The notes below the pieces were generated by a model. The model did no database searches. It was not told the DNA's origin and saw only the letters and a list, made by a program, of their open reading frames with translations. A program made the translations under genes and the position numbers. Of a stretch of DNA of 64,000 bases, positions 1 through 8,579 are shown in pieces (the first letter of the stretch is position 1; each line of letters opens with the position of its first letter). This DNA is from Rickettsiales bacterium (GTDB taxonomy: Bacteria > Pseudomonadota > Alphaproteobacteria > G027485855): positions 62,001 to 126,000 of the forward strand of contig JAIXQD010000008.1 of assembly GCA_027485855.1 (NCBI GenBank), written 5' to 3'.

Positions 1-1574
1 GCGCCATTCAGCCCGTCGGCCTCTTGCGCAATGGATTGGCTGGCGCGCAACACCTCATTGGCCGCCGCCGCCAGCTCGCTGGCCGATTGTGTGACGCCAA
101 CAATATTGCTGGCCACCTCTTGCGTGCCGCCAGCAGCCTGCTGCACATTGCGGGCAATTTCTTGCGTAGCCGCGCCCTGCTCTTCAACGGCGGCCGCAAT
201 GGTGCCGCTAATATCATTCATATCGCGAATTGTGCCGGCAATATTTTTAATGGCCGTCACCACATCATTGGTTGAGGCCTGAATGGCACCAATTTGTGTG
301 GCGATATCCTCGGTCGCGCGGGCGGTTTGTCCGGCCAGGTTTTTCACCTCGCTTGCGACCACAGCAAAGCCCTTGCCTGCTTCGCCAGCACGGGCGGCCT
401 CGATTGTGGCATTCAGCGCCAAAAGATTGGTTTGTGCAGCAATATCATTGATCAGCTGAATAACCTCGCCAATGCGCTGCGCGCCTTGCGCCAAAGCATT
501 GACCTTGTCATTGGTTAGCTCAGCCTCGCCTACCGCACGCAAAGCCACATCGCGTGAGCGACTGACTTGTTGGCTAATTTCGCGGATAGAAGCCGATAGC
601 TCTTCGGCAGCGCTGGCCACCGTTTGCACCGAGCCGCTAGCTTCTTCGGCGGCGCTGGCCACCACGCCTGATTGCATATTGCTTTGCTCTGAGTTGGCCA
701 CCATGGTTTGTGCCGAATTTTCAAGCTCGCCCGAGGCCTGCCCCAGATTTTTTACAATGCCCTGCACATTGGCCTCTAGCTGTTGCGCTAAATCGGCTAA
801 GGCGCGCTTGCGCTCTTCTTCGGCCTGTTGTTTTTGCTGGGCTTGCTCGATGGTCATTTGTTTGACGCGGCGGCCCTGCTCTTGGAACACCAGCACCGCC
901 CGCGCCATTTCGCCCACTTCATCTTGTTGCTGCGTGGCCGGCACTTCAACATCGAGCCGGTCTTTCGCAAGCTCGCGCATGGCGGCCGTTAGTGATTTTA
1001 CCGGCAAGCTCACGCTGCGCCCCATACCCCAGGCAATAAGAATATTGACCACAACTTGCAGCAGCAACATCCACCACACCATGCTGCGATCGGTTTGGAT
1101 TTGCTCATTCATGGCTTCGCGCTTGGCTTTGGTATCGTCCATAGCGTATTGATGCAGCTTATTATTAGTTGCCAATACTGCCGCAAGCAGTTTTTCAGTT
1201 TGGCCCGTATCACCGTCCTGAATGGCGCTATAAAGCTCATCATAATTTGCCATGGCTGCACGTGTCAGCTCTTGTATGTCTTTATCGGTGACAATCTCTT
1301 TGATTTCTTTAAATTCGGTTTGCACCGTTTGATGATAGGGACGCAAATCGGCATTGGGCGATTTGCCGGCGGCCTGCATCATGTCATTAATGGCGGTTTG
1401 GATAATGCCCGAGCTCTCAGACAAATGGGCGATTTTATCGACACTGACATTGGTGATGTTGATGTTTTCTATGGTTGATAAATTGCGCAACCCCATAAAC
1501 ACCACGAGGGCCAAAACCACCGCATTGCCCAGCGCAATGCGTTTGCCAATGCTAATATTTTGCAGACTGATCAT
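1..1574 (-). CDS. Methyl-accepting chemotaxis protein (C-terminus cut by window edge)
   Basis: This is a membrane chemoreceptor that signals to CheA/CheW. Read from ATG at 1574, 524 codons are visible and the frame stays open to the window edge, so the 3' end is missing. Residues about 10-30 form a first membrane helix, followed by a ~150-residue periplasmic helical sensor, a second helix ([16 protein letters not shown]), a HAMP region and the long cytoplasmic coiled coil. The coiled coil contains the conserved hairpin tip ([20 protein letters not shown], then [12 protein letters not shown]). The start lies 9 bp after the stop of the REC-EAL gene, and GGGGA overlapping that stop can serve as its ribosome site. 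It is therefore the third gene of a signalling operon. Ligand unknown. Confidence 0.95.
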   Translation of the reverse strand, partial: MISLQNISIGKRIALGNAVVLALVVFMGLRNLSTIENINITNVSVDKIAHLSESSGIIQTAINDMMQAAGKSPNADLRPYHQTVQTEFKEIKEIVTDKDIQELTRAAMANYDELYSAIQDGDTGQTEKLLAAVLATNNKLHQYAMDDTKAKREAMNEQIQTDRSMVWWMLLLQVVVNILIAWGMGRSVSLPVKSLTAAMRELAKDRLDVEVPATQQQDEVGEMARAVLVFQEQGRRVKQMTIEQAQQKQQAEEERKRALADLAQQLEANVQGIVKNLGQASGELENSAQTMVANSEQSNMQSGVVASAAEEASGSVQTVASAAEELSASIREISQQVSRSRDVALRAVGEAELTNDKVNALAQGAQRIGEVIQLINDIAAQTNLLALNATIEAARAGEAGKGFAVVASEVKNLAGQTARATEDIATQIGAIQASTNDVVTAIKNIAGTIRDMNDISGTIAAAVEEQGAATQEIARNVQQAAGGTQEVASNIVGVTQSASELAAAANEVLRASQSIAQEADGLNG

Positions 1575-1583
1575 TATAATCCC

Positions 1584-2744
1584 CTATGCTTTCTGCTGTC
1601 GCCATTGTGATAACCAATTTAACATTTCGGCCGCCGGTATCGGGCGACCAATAAAAAATCCCTGCGCGTAATCGGCGCCCAGCTCGCGTAATTTTTCAAA
1701 CGCGGCCAAATCTTCTACGCCTTCTGCCACAACTTTAAGCGATAAATTATGACCAAGATCGATAATCGATTTCACAATCGCTTGATTATCACGATTATGG
1801 GCAATATCAACCACAAATTGCCGATCAATTTTAAGTTCGGTCACGGGCAGGCGCTGCAATTCACGAATAGAGCTGCGGCCCGTGCCAAAATCATCAATCG
1901 CCACGCTGATATTGCGCAAACGCATGCGCACCAGCACATCCATGGTCATCGATAAATCACGCATGGCCTCGGGCTCGCTGATTTCAAGCGCCAGGCGCTG
2001 TAGCGGTATCTGATAACGCTGGCACAGCTCATTCATGCGGTCGGGCAGGTTCAGGTCGGACAAGGTGCGCGCCGTGACATTAACCGACACGGTGATATTT
2101 TCGCCCGCGGCCTGCCAGCTGGCAACTTGCTGGGCGGCAATACCCATAACATGATAAGCCAACTGATCGAGCAGGCCATCTTGGTCGGCCTCACGGATAA
2201 AATCGGCCGGTGCCAAAGTGCCGCGCTGCGGATGCACCCAGCGCGCCAAAGCCTCACAGCTTTGCACGGCTTTTGTTTGCAAATCGATGGTGGGTAAATA
2301 ATGCAGCAATACTTGCCCGCTCGCCATGGCTTGCGAAAAATCATTGGCGGCATTGGGCACGGCCGCACCGCCAAATAATGCATCGAGCGTGCTGCGAATA
2401 ACCCCTATCTCTAAGGGTTTTTCAATGGCCGCCACCACATCAAGACCATGCGCCGCCCCCAAGCGCCGCGCCGAGTTTAACACACGCGCATCGCTGCCGC
2501 TCATAATGGCAATTTTAACGCCCTTGACGCGCTCGGCCAAGGTGCGCAGCAATTCAACCCCATCAACACCGGGCATCATCAGATCAAGCAAAATTGCGTG
2601 GGGCGAAAAATCAATCAGCGTTTCAACCACCTGCTCTGAATCCGACAAGGTGCGCACAGAAAGACCGCGCACCTCGGCCACTTCGGCGATGGTTGCGCAA
2701 ATATCAACCTCATCATCAATCACTAACAGGCGGCGCTCACTCAT
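1584..2744 (-). CDS. REC-EAL response regulator, cyclic-di-GMP phosphodiesterase
   Basis: A 386-residue two-domain protein. Residues 1-125 are a receiver with the acidic pair DD near residue 10, phospho-acceptor D54 (LLDLMMPG) and K109. Residues about 140-380 form an EAL domain. The residues expected for catalysis are visible: EALARW (E164), the Asn in SVNVTA, LEISE, DDFGTG, the Lys of LKIDRQF, the Glu of AEGVED and the Gln of QGFF. It is therefore probably an active c-di-GMP hydrolase controlled by phosphorylation. Its start overlaps the stop of the hybrid kinase by 4 bp (ATGA), so the kinase upstream is the likely phosphodonor. The chemoreceptor gene follows 9 bp downstream. Confidence 0.93.
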   Translation of the reverse strand: MSERRLLVIDDEVDICATIAEVAEVRGLSVRTLSDSEQVVETLIDFSPHAILLDLMMPGVDGVELLRTLAERVKGVKIAIMSGSDARVLNSARRLGAAHGLDVVAAIEKPLEIGVIRSTLDALFGGAAVPNAANDFSQAMASGQVLLHYLPTIDLQTKAVQSCEALARWVHPQRGTLAPADFIREADQDGLLDQLAYHVMGIAAQQVASWQAAGENITVSVNVTARTLSDLNLPDRMNELCQRYQIPLQRLALEISEPEAMRDLSMTMDVLVRMRLRNISVAIDDFGTGRSSIRELQRLPVTELKIDRQFVVDIAHNRDNQAIVKSIIDLGHNLSLKVVAEGVEDLAAFEKLRELGADYAQGFFIGRPIPAAEMLNWLSQWRQQKA

Positions 2745-5464
2745 GGTTTATCCAATTCATTTGCTGGGAGTGTTTTGCTAAAACTTTGCAGCTGCTTTTG
2801 CACTTGCTGCTTAACTTCTTCGGGCAGATAGGGCTTGTCAATCATCAGCACCGGATATTCGGCCAAAAAGTCACGCACTTGTGGCGACAACGTATCGCCC
2901 GTGCAAAACATCACCCGATCGCGATAATAAGGCAGCTCTTTGCAGGCCTGCCGATAAAAACTTGGCCCATCCATTTCAGGCATGCGCATATCTGATATCA
3001 CTAAATCAAAAGGCTGGGTTGCCTCACGCATCAGGCGCAGCGCATGCGCACCATGCTCGGCCAATGTCACCGTATGACCAACACCGCTCATAATATCCGC
3101 TAATATGCCCAAAATCTCGGGCTCGTCATCAACCAAAAGCAGGCGCGCTGTTATGTTTTTACTGGGCGCGGGCGCCGCTTGTGCGGCAACAACCGGCGCG
3201 GGCGCTTGCTGCGTGCGCAAATCGGCCGCAACTGGCAAACGTATTTCAAAGGTGGCGCCGCCGCCTGGCGTTTCGAGCGCTTTAATGGTGCCGCCATGCC
3301 CCTCAATGATATTAAGGCACAAAGAAAGACCAATGCCCGTGCCTTTACCCGCGGGCTTGGTAGTAAAAAATGGCTCAAAGATTTTTTGCCTAATCTCTGT
3401 TGGAATGCCCGCACCATTATCAGCCACCGTGACAATAACAAAATCACGTGCGGCTGTTGTTTGCGAGCGCAGCACAATGCGCCTTGGCCCGTCCTTATCC
3501 GATAAAACATGGCAGGCATTAATAATGAGATTGGTAAAAACCTGCGCCAATTGATCGGGGTCGGCCAGCAGGCGCGGCAATGCACTATCAAGGTCTAGGC
3601 GCAAATCGATATTTTCTTTTTTCAGTTGCGGCAACAGCAAATCAAGGGCGCTATTGATAGTGCTGTTTATATTGCTTTCGCTGCGCTCGGGCGGGCGATG
3701 CCGCGCCAAGGCCAAAAAGTTTTTAACAATTTTAGCGCAGCGCTCGGCCGCGTTTTTTATTTTCTCGGCGCGGGTTTGTGTTTTGGGGTCGGGCGCACTT
3801 TCTAGCAGCAACGAGGCCTGCCCCACCACCACCGATAATGGGTTATTGAGCTCATGCGCAACGCCAGCCAAGAGTGAGCCCAAGGCGGCCATTTTTTCAG
3901 ACTGCTCAAGGGCGCGGCGCTGATGCGCAATTTGTGATTCAGCACTTTTACGTTCGGTTAAATCATAGACGCCAATCACCGCACAGCTTACGCCATTATA
4001 ATCAATCAACCGCGCGGCGAGCGCAGCCGATAATGGTTTTTCAGAGATGCGCATGAGTTCAACTTCACGGCTAGCAACCATTGTTTGCCGCGCCAAATCA
4101 TGCAGCAAACTATCGCATTCGGCCGCACTGGCAAAAAAGCGCATCAAGGGCTGGCCAAGCAGGCTTTCAAGCGGGGCGCCCAGCATATCGGCCAATGCGG
4201 GCGAGGCATAATAAAGCACGCCATCATATAGATTACAGATTAACACCGGCACCGGATGCGCCTCGGTGATGTTGCGAAACCGCGCTTCGCTTTCGCGCAG
4301 GGCCTCATCGGCTTGCTTTTTGGCGGTGATGTCGCTGACCGAACCCACTAAACGCTTAAGCCGGCTTGATTGCGGCTCGCGCAGTGCCACCGCCGTGGTG
4401 TAAAGCCAGCGCTCGGTTTTATCGCGCCGACGAATGCGGTATTCGAGCGTGAGCGTCACCGCAGCACTGCGCAAAAAATCGGCAACAGCACGGCGCACCC
4501 GCGTGCGGTCTTCAATAGCAATCAGCGACAGCCACTGACGCAAGCCACCGGGGGTTGAGCGTATTTCTTGCCCAATGATTTTACGAAAACGATCCGAGAA
4601 AAATAATTTTTGCTCGGCCACACTCCAATCATAGAGCCCGTCATTTGAGCCCAAGGCCGCCAACGCAAAGCGCTCATTGCTGATTCTAATTTGCCGGTCT
4701 TTGTCTTCTTGGCGCGAGCCAAACTGACCAGCAATACCCACCGCAAATATCAGTGCCGCAATGGCTGAGGCAAAATACAACAAATTATTGCTAATAAAGC
4801 CCGCTTCTAAAAGGCCCAAATCATTGAGCGGGCGCGTAAGACCACCGGCCAACAAAAACAAAAAGGCCAGCACATGGGTACGGGCGCCGGTTACTTTGGC
4901 CAAAAGCGCGCGCACGCCCGCAATAATAATAAGCGAGCTGGTCAATAAGCCAATGAGCGGGATAAAATAGCCAACCAACAGCGGATCGAATGCGGCCAGC
5001 GCCAAAACGGCCAAGAGCGCGCCACCCCAAAGACGCAGCAACAAACCAAATTGCGGCTGTGAGTGATCGATTTCTAAAAAATACACCGTAAAAAAACAGC
5101 CCAGCGAATAAAACAGCAGTAAGGTTGCCTGCTGTGAAAAATCGCTCAAAAATTGCCAGTCAGAAAAAAGTTCAACGCCGCCCACTTGGCTGACGACACC
5201 CATATTGATCATCAGCGCTACCAGCATCAGCATCAGCAAAATCTGGCTGGGGTCGCGAATAACCGTCCAGATAAAAAATAAATAAAGCGAAGCGGCCAAC
5301 ATAATGCCAATGAGCAAACCAAACAGCAATTGGTCGGGGCGGTCGGCCATGCCGGCAAACGCACTACCGGGCACTGTCAGGCCAGGTGCCCACACGCCGC
5401 TCATGGCTTGCGCCACAGAAGGGCCAAGCACAAAAAGAATGAGAGCAAGCGCAATAAGACGCAA
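2741..5464 (-). CDS. Hybrid sensor histidine kinase, 7TM-PAS-PAS-HisKA-HATPase-REC
   Basis: A 907-residue membrane kinase. A signal peptide (residues 1-20) is followed by about seven membrane helices (45-245), resembling the 7TMR-DISM arrangement but without a recognisable extracellular domain. Two PAS-like modules follow at about 265-380 and 395-505. HisKA has the phospho-His H537 in GVAHELNNPL. The ATPase domain has the N box (NLIINA, about 645-650), DNGAGIP, FEPFFTTK and GTGIGL. A C-terminal receiver carries D825 (ISDMRMPEMDG). It is the first gene of the operon with the EAL regulator and the chemoreceptor. The attached receiver and the downstream REC-EAL protein suggest a relay into c-di-GMP turnover. 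The stimulus cannot be inferred. Confidence 0.94.
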   Translation of the reverse strand: MRLIALALILFVLGPSVAQAMSGVWAPGLTVPGSAFAGMADRPDQLLFGLLIGIMLAASLYLFFIWTVIRDPSQILLMLMLVALMINMGVVSQVGGVELFSDWQFLSDFSQQATLLLFYSLGCFFTVYFLEIDHSQPQFGLLLRLWGGALLAVLALAAFDPLLVGYFIPLIGLLTSSLIIIAGVRALLAKVTGARTHVLAFLFLLAGGLTRPLNDLGLLEAGFISNNLLYFASAIAALIFAVGIAGQFGSRQEDKDRQIRISNERFALAALGSNDGLYDWSVAEQKLFFSDRFRKIIGQEIRSTPGGLRQWLSLIAIEDRTRVRRAVADFLRSAAVTLTLEYRIRRRDKTERWLYTTAVALREPQSSRLKRLVGSVSDITAKKQADEALRESEARFRNITEAHPVPVLICNLYDGVLYYASPALADMLGAPLESLLGQPLMRFFASAAECDSLLHDLARQTMVASREVELMRISEKPLSAALAARLIDYNGVSCAVIGVYDLTERKSAESQIAHQRRALEQSEKMAALGSLLAGVAHELNNPLSVVVGQASLLLESAPDPKTQTRAEKIKNAAERCAKIVKNFLALARHRPPERSESNINSTINSALDLLLPQLKKENIDLRLDLDSALPRLLADPDQLAQVFTNLIINACHVLSDKDGPRRIVLRSQTTAARDFVIVTVADNGAGIPTEIRQKIFEPFFTTKPAGKGTGIGLSLCLNIIEGHGGTIKALETPGGGATFEIRLPVAADLRTQQAPAPVVAAQAAPAPSKNITARLLLVDDEPEILGILADIMSGVGHTVTLAEHGAHALRLMREATQPFDLVISDMRMPEMDGPSFYRQACKELPYYRDRVMFCTGDTLSPQVRDFLAEYPVLMIDKPYLPEEVKQQVQKQLQSFSKTLPANELDKP

Positions 5465-5824
5465 AATCTTGGCCTTGGTTAAAATTTGCAGTAAATCATG
5501 TCTAGTTATGCTTAAAAAAAGCTAAGGATTGCTTGACGCGGCTAAGATAGTGACGCCTAAAATCCGAATTATCGACATATGCGGCCAAAGCACATATGTT
5601 TGTTGTTTGTTCTTTAAATTGCGGCGCTTTGTGAAATTATTTTTTTTAGACAAAAAACCAAGAAAGCTGCTATACAGATTTCATTCCGAATGCGTTGCAT
5701 CATTTTGCGGCGCAATAAAAATAATAAGACTGACTCAATAACAGGCTAAAGAGGCCGCATACAAGCGGATGCGTGCAATGGCCAACAGGCCAAATTGTGT
5801 AGCAACACATAAAGGAGCTCAAAT
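5465..5824. other. AT-rich intergenic region between divergent genes
   Basis: These 360 bp separate the kinase operon (leftward) from the DJ-1-like gene (rightward). I see no convincing gene here. A 7-bp dyad, ACATATG ... CATATGT, spans 5575-5599. TTGACG at 5533-5538 could be a -35 element, but no good -10 follows it. Just before the DJ-1 gene, a small TGTGT/ACACA hairpin precedes the strong ribosome site AAAGGAG. The region presumably holds both promoters. Confidence 0.4.
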
Positions 5825-6388
5825 ATGACAGACATTTCCACACTCGCTATTGCCATTATGATTTCAAACGGCTTTGCCGAAACCGAAAAAACCGCCATGC
5901 AAAAAGCGTTGAGCAAGGCTGGGGCCAAGGTCAAAATCATTTCGACAGAAGCGGGTCTGGTCAATGGCTGGGCGGGCACAGGTTGGGGGCACTACTACCC
6001 GGTTGATCGCTCTTTGGCCGAAGTTTTGGCTGCCGACTTTGATGTGTTGATTGTACCCGGTGGCGAGCGCAGCATTTTAAAATTAAAACAAAGCCTGCAC
6101 ACCAGACGCCTTGTCACTCACTTTATCGATGCTGGCAAGCCTGTTGCGGCCATTGGTGCCGCTCTGGAATTGCTGGTGCTCGCCGACCGTCTGCGCGGAA
6201 AAACCGTGGCGGCCCCAACAGCTTTAGCAACGCAGCTTACCACAGCGGGCGCTGAAATCTCGGCTGAGCCCGTTTGCACCAGCGCCAATCTGATTACCGC
6301 CTGCGATAGCGAAAACGCCGATGCATGGGTAGAAGCCACGCTTTTAGCCATGATGAATTACGCCGAATTGCGCCGCGCCGCAGCTTAG
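5825..6388 (+). CDS. DJ-1/PfpI family protein lacking the usual nucleophile Cys
   Basis: A 187-residue single-domain protein of the DJ-1/PfpI (class I glutamine amidotransferase-like) fold. It has an N-terminal beta strand with NGFAETE, a central DVLIVPGG strand-turn, and the segment KPVAAIGAALELL where the nucleophile elbow lies. In DJ-1/PfpI enzymes that elbow normally reads A-x-C-H/x-G; here Gly-Ala replaces Cys-His, so hydrolase or glyoxalase chemistry is unlikely. It starts after a clear AAAGGAG ribosome site. Its stop overlaps the convergent ctaA gene by 4 bp. The fold call is firm; the role (regulatory, binding or stress) is open. Confidence 0.82.
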   Translation: MTDISTLAIAIMISNGFAETEKTAMQKALSKAGAKVKIISTEAGLVNGWAGTGWGHYYPVDRSLAEVLAADFDVLIVPGGERSILKLKQSLHTRRLVTHFIDAGKPVAAIGAALELLVLADRLRGKTVAAPTALATQLTTAGAEISAEPVCTSANLITACDSENADAWVEATLLAMMNYAELRRAAA

Positions 6389-7443
6389 GTTTTTTGCAGA
6401 TTTGCTGGCCTTAGCCGGTAATTAAGCAGCAGCATGGCCGAGAGCAGCAATAAGGCGCCGCCTTGATGTGCGGCACCCAGCGCCACAGGCACATGCCACA
6501 ATAAGGTAAATATACCTAACAGCATTTGCACAAAGCCAAGCGCGGCAACAGCATACAGCGTTAAGCGCAAATCTGCGGGCCAGGCGCGGCCATACCAACA
6601 AAGCGCCAAGAGCAACACCACCAGCGACACCGCCAGCCAGCGATGCACAAATTGCACCATGGCGGTATTCTCTAAAAAATTAAGCCAAAATGGCTGCAAC
6701 ATATTATAGGCTTCTGGCACAAATTGCCCGTCCATCAGCGGGAAGCTGTTATAAACAAAGCCTGCATCAAGCCCTGCGACAAAAGCCCCCCAAATCATCA
6801 GCACAATCAGCCAGCCAGTCAAAAAGCGCACAGCAAACACAGCAAAGCGCGGTATATCGGTACGCAGTTCGCGCAAGCGTGGTTGCAAAAACCCATAGGC
6901 CTGCCACAGCAACAGCGCAAAAATGAACGTGGCCACAGTTAAATGCAGCGCCAATTTATAATGGCTGACCGAGGGCCGATTTTGCAGGCCGCTATAAACC
7001 ATAAACCAACCAACCAGCGCCTGCAGGCCGCCCAAAGCAAAGATAAGCAGCAATTGCACCAGCTTGGTGCGGGTCAGTTGTTTTTTAAGCCAAAACCAAA
7101 TAATGCCGCCTAAAAAAAACACCGCCAGCAAATGACCAAAGCTGCGATGAAACCACTCCCAGTAAAAAATATATTTATACTCGGACAAATCCATGCCGCG
7201 ATTGAGCAATTGATATTCGGGGTAAAGCCTATAGGCATCAAAGCTGGCCTGCCACTCGGCGGGCGTTAAGGGTGGCACCACGCCCAGCAAGGGCCGCCAA
7301 TCCACCATGCTGAGGCCCGAATTTGTCAGCCGCGTTATGGCGCCAATAATGGCCATGGCAAAAACCAAGGCGGCAACAAAAATCAGCCAAAGGCCAATTG
7401 CGGTGTTTTTTGGCACACCATGATTTTGCGATATATTATTCAT
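6385..7443 (-). CDS. ctaA: Heme A synthase, COX15/CtaA family
   Basis: A 352-residue, eight-helix membrane protein that oxidises the C8 methyl of heme O to make heme A for aa3-type cytochrome oxidase. Family hallmarks are visible: TRLTNSGLSMVDWRP near residue 40, the heme-ligand His in YWEWFHRSFGHLLA, HYKLALHLT, the second-half VQFVHRWLA, and LWHVPVALGAAHQGGA. Length matches proteobacterial type-2 CtaA. It is isolated: the upstream gap to the PDE-like gene is 113 bp and no cytochrome oxidase genes lie nearby. Its end overlaps the convergent DJ-1-like gene by 4 bp. Confidence 0.96.
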   Translation of the reverse strand: MNNISQNHGVPKNTAIGLWLIFVAALVFAMAIIGAITRLTNSGLSMVDWRPLLGVVPPLTPAEWQASFDAYRLYPEYQLLNRGMDLSEYKYIFYWEWFHRSFGHLLAVFFLGGIIWFWLKKQLTRTKLVQLLLIFALGGLQALVGWFMVYSGLQNRPSVSHYKLALHLTVATFIFALLLWQAYGFLQPRLRELRTDIPRFAVFAVRFLTGWLIVLMIWGAFVAGLDAGFVYNSFPLMDGQFVPEAYNMLQPFWLNFLENTAMVQFVHRWLAVSLVVLLLALCWYGRAWPADLRLTLYAVAALGFVQMLLGIFTLLWHVPVALGAAHQGGALLLLSAMLLLNYRLRPANLQKT

Positions 7444-7556
7444 GAAAAAGAGCTACGCCGATTAGCAGAAAAATCAAGCCAGAAAAGCTGGCCCGAAAGT
7501 CAAACCCCATTCAGCAAGGCCACAAGCCAGAACAACGTAAACCCGATATCTTTATG

Positions 7557-8579
7557 TTAGGGCGCGGGCTTGGTTTGGCCACTCGTTTTTTGTGTGGGTG
7601 AGGATGCAGACGCTGTCTTGTCTTGCGTCGCCTGCAAATCGGCTAAGGCTTGCTGATAAAGCTGGTTGGCAACGCCATTGCCAATGGCCTGCGCGCCTTT
7701 TGTGGCAAACTCGACCCGCCCTTCATTATTCAGCCCAATAATTTTCTCTAAAAAATATTTTGTGCCAAGGGGGCCAAGCTCTTTGCCAATTTCTGCCTCA
7801 AGCCGCAGCGTGTTGCGGGCAGCATGCAATAGGCTTATGCCGCCCGATGGCAAAACATCGCTATCGAGCACGGACATGGCCAAGGTTGCTGTTTCGGCAC
7901 TCTCAAGCAGCGGCGCAAGCAAATGCATCTTTGGGTCTAATTCGGGGGGCGGCACGCCACCGGCTCCGGCGCCATTGGCCATATGATAGCGATAGCAATC
8001 ATGCGCAAAGTTTTTGGGTGCGGCGGGGTCGGTTGCTAAAACCACGGCGCGCATTTTGCTAAGCTGGTCGGGGCTGAAATGTGCGGCCTGCAAAAAAGGC
8101 AAGGCCAACAACCAAGATTGATTCTCGTTCGCCATGGGATATGTGTTGCCCAAGCCGGGATGCCCCAAATCATGAATGAGGCGTAAAAACAGGCCCATGG
8201 CCAAAGCATCGGGCGCAGCGGCACTGGGCGGTGAGGCTTGTGCGGCATTTAAAATATCGATGGCCACACCAGACAGCACCACTTCGGCAAAATGCGTGCG
8301 GCTATGATAGGCATTACTATTTTCGCCAAACTTGTTTTTATCGGTGGCTTCGGCCAGCTTATGCATGACTTGCGCCACCGGTGTTTGTGTACCAATGCTC
8401 AGCGCGGGTAAAAGCTGACGCAACAGCGGCAGCAGCAAGGGCGCATCTTGCGGCAAGCTATCGAGCGCATCGCAGCAATCCGCCAAAGCATCGCGCAAAG
8501 CATCGGCACTGGGCGGCTTTTGGCGCGCCGCAGGGATAAATTTGCCAACAGCTGGTTTGACATTTTTTTGATAGGTCAT
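7557..8579 (-). CDS. HD-domain protein resembling class I cyclic-nucleotide phosphodiesterases
   Basis: A 340-residue predicted cytoplasmic protein. The metal-binding pattern resembles PDEase class I (PF00233-type) rather than ordinary bacterial HD domains. It has YHSRTHFAEV (H92, H96; compare YHN-x-xH), LIHDLGHPGLGNTY (H136, D137, H140; compare HDxDHPGxxN), then VLATDPAA (compare ATDxxxH) and a final acidic segment ESAETATLAMSVLDSD. N- and C-termini are Pro/Ala/Lys-rich. The gene starts within the stop of pyrD (ATGA overlap), so the two are co-transcribed. Cyclic-nucleotide hydrolysis is an inference; a plain HD phosphohydrolase is the alternative. No cyclase is visible in the window. Confidence 0.62.
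   Translation of the reverse strand: MTYQKNVKPAVGKFIPAARQKPPSADALRDALADCCDALDSLPQDAPLLLPLLRQLLPALSIGTQTPVAQVMHKLAEATDKNKFGENSNAYHSRTHFAEVVLSGVAIDILNAAQASPPSAAAPDALAMGLFLRLIHDLGHPGLGNTYPMANENQSWLLALPFLQAAHFSPDQLSKMRAVVLATDPAAPKNFAHDCYRYHMANGAGAGGVPPPELDPKMHLLAPLLESAETATLAMSVLDSDVLPSGGISLLHAARNTLRLEAEIGKELGPLGTKYFLEKIIGLNNEGRVEFATKGAQAIGNGVANQLYQQALADLQATQDKTASASSPTQKTSGQTKPAP

Noticed and set aside
472..1152. 226-codon open frame on the plus strand opposite the first chemoreceptor
   Set aside because: The minus strand encodes an unmistakable chemoreceptor here; the plus-strand translation is Ser/Ala/Cys-rich and has no family features.
3105..3554. 149-codon plus-strand frame over the histidine kinase ATPase domain
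   Set aside because: Opposite strand encodes conserved N-, G1- and G2-box motifs; shadow frame.
5529..5741. 70-codon frame in the 5.5-5.8 kb gap
   Set aside because: No ribosome site, Cys/Phe/Lys-rich unnatural composition, and it overlaps likely promoter sequence.
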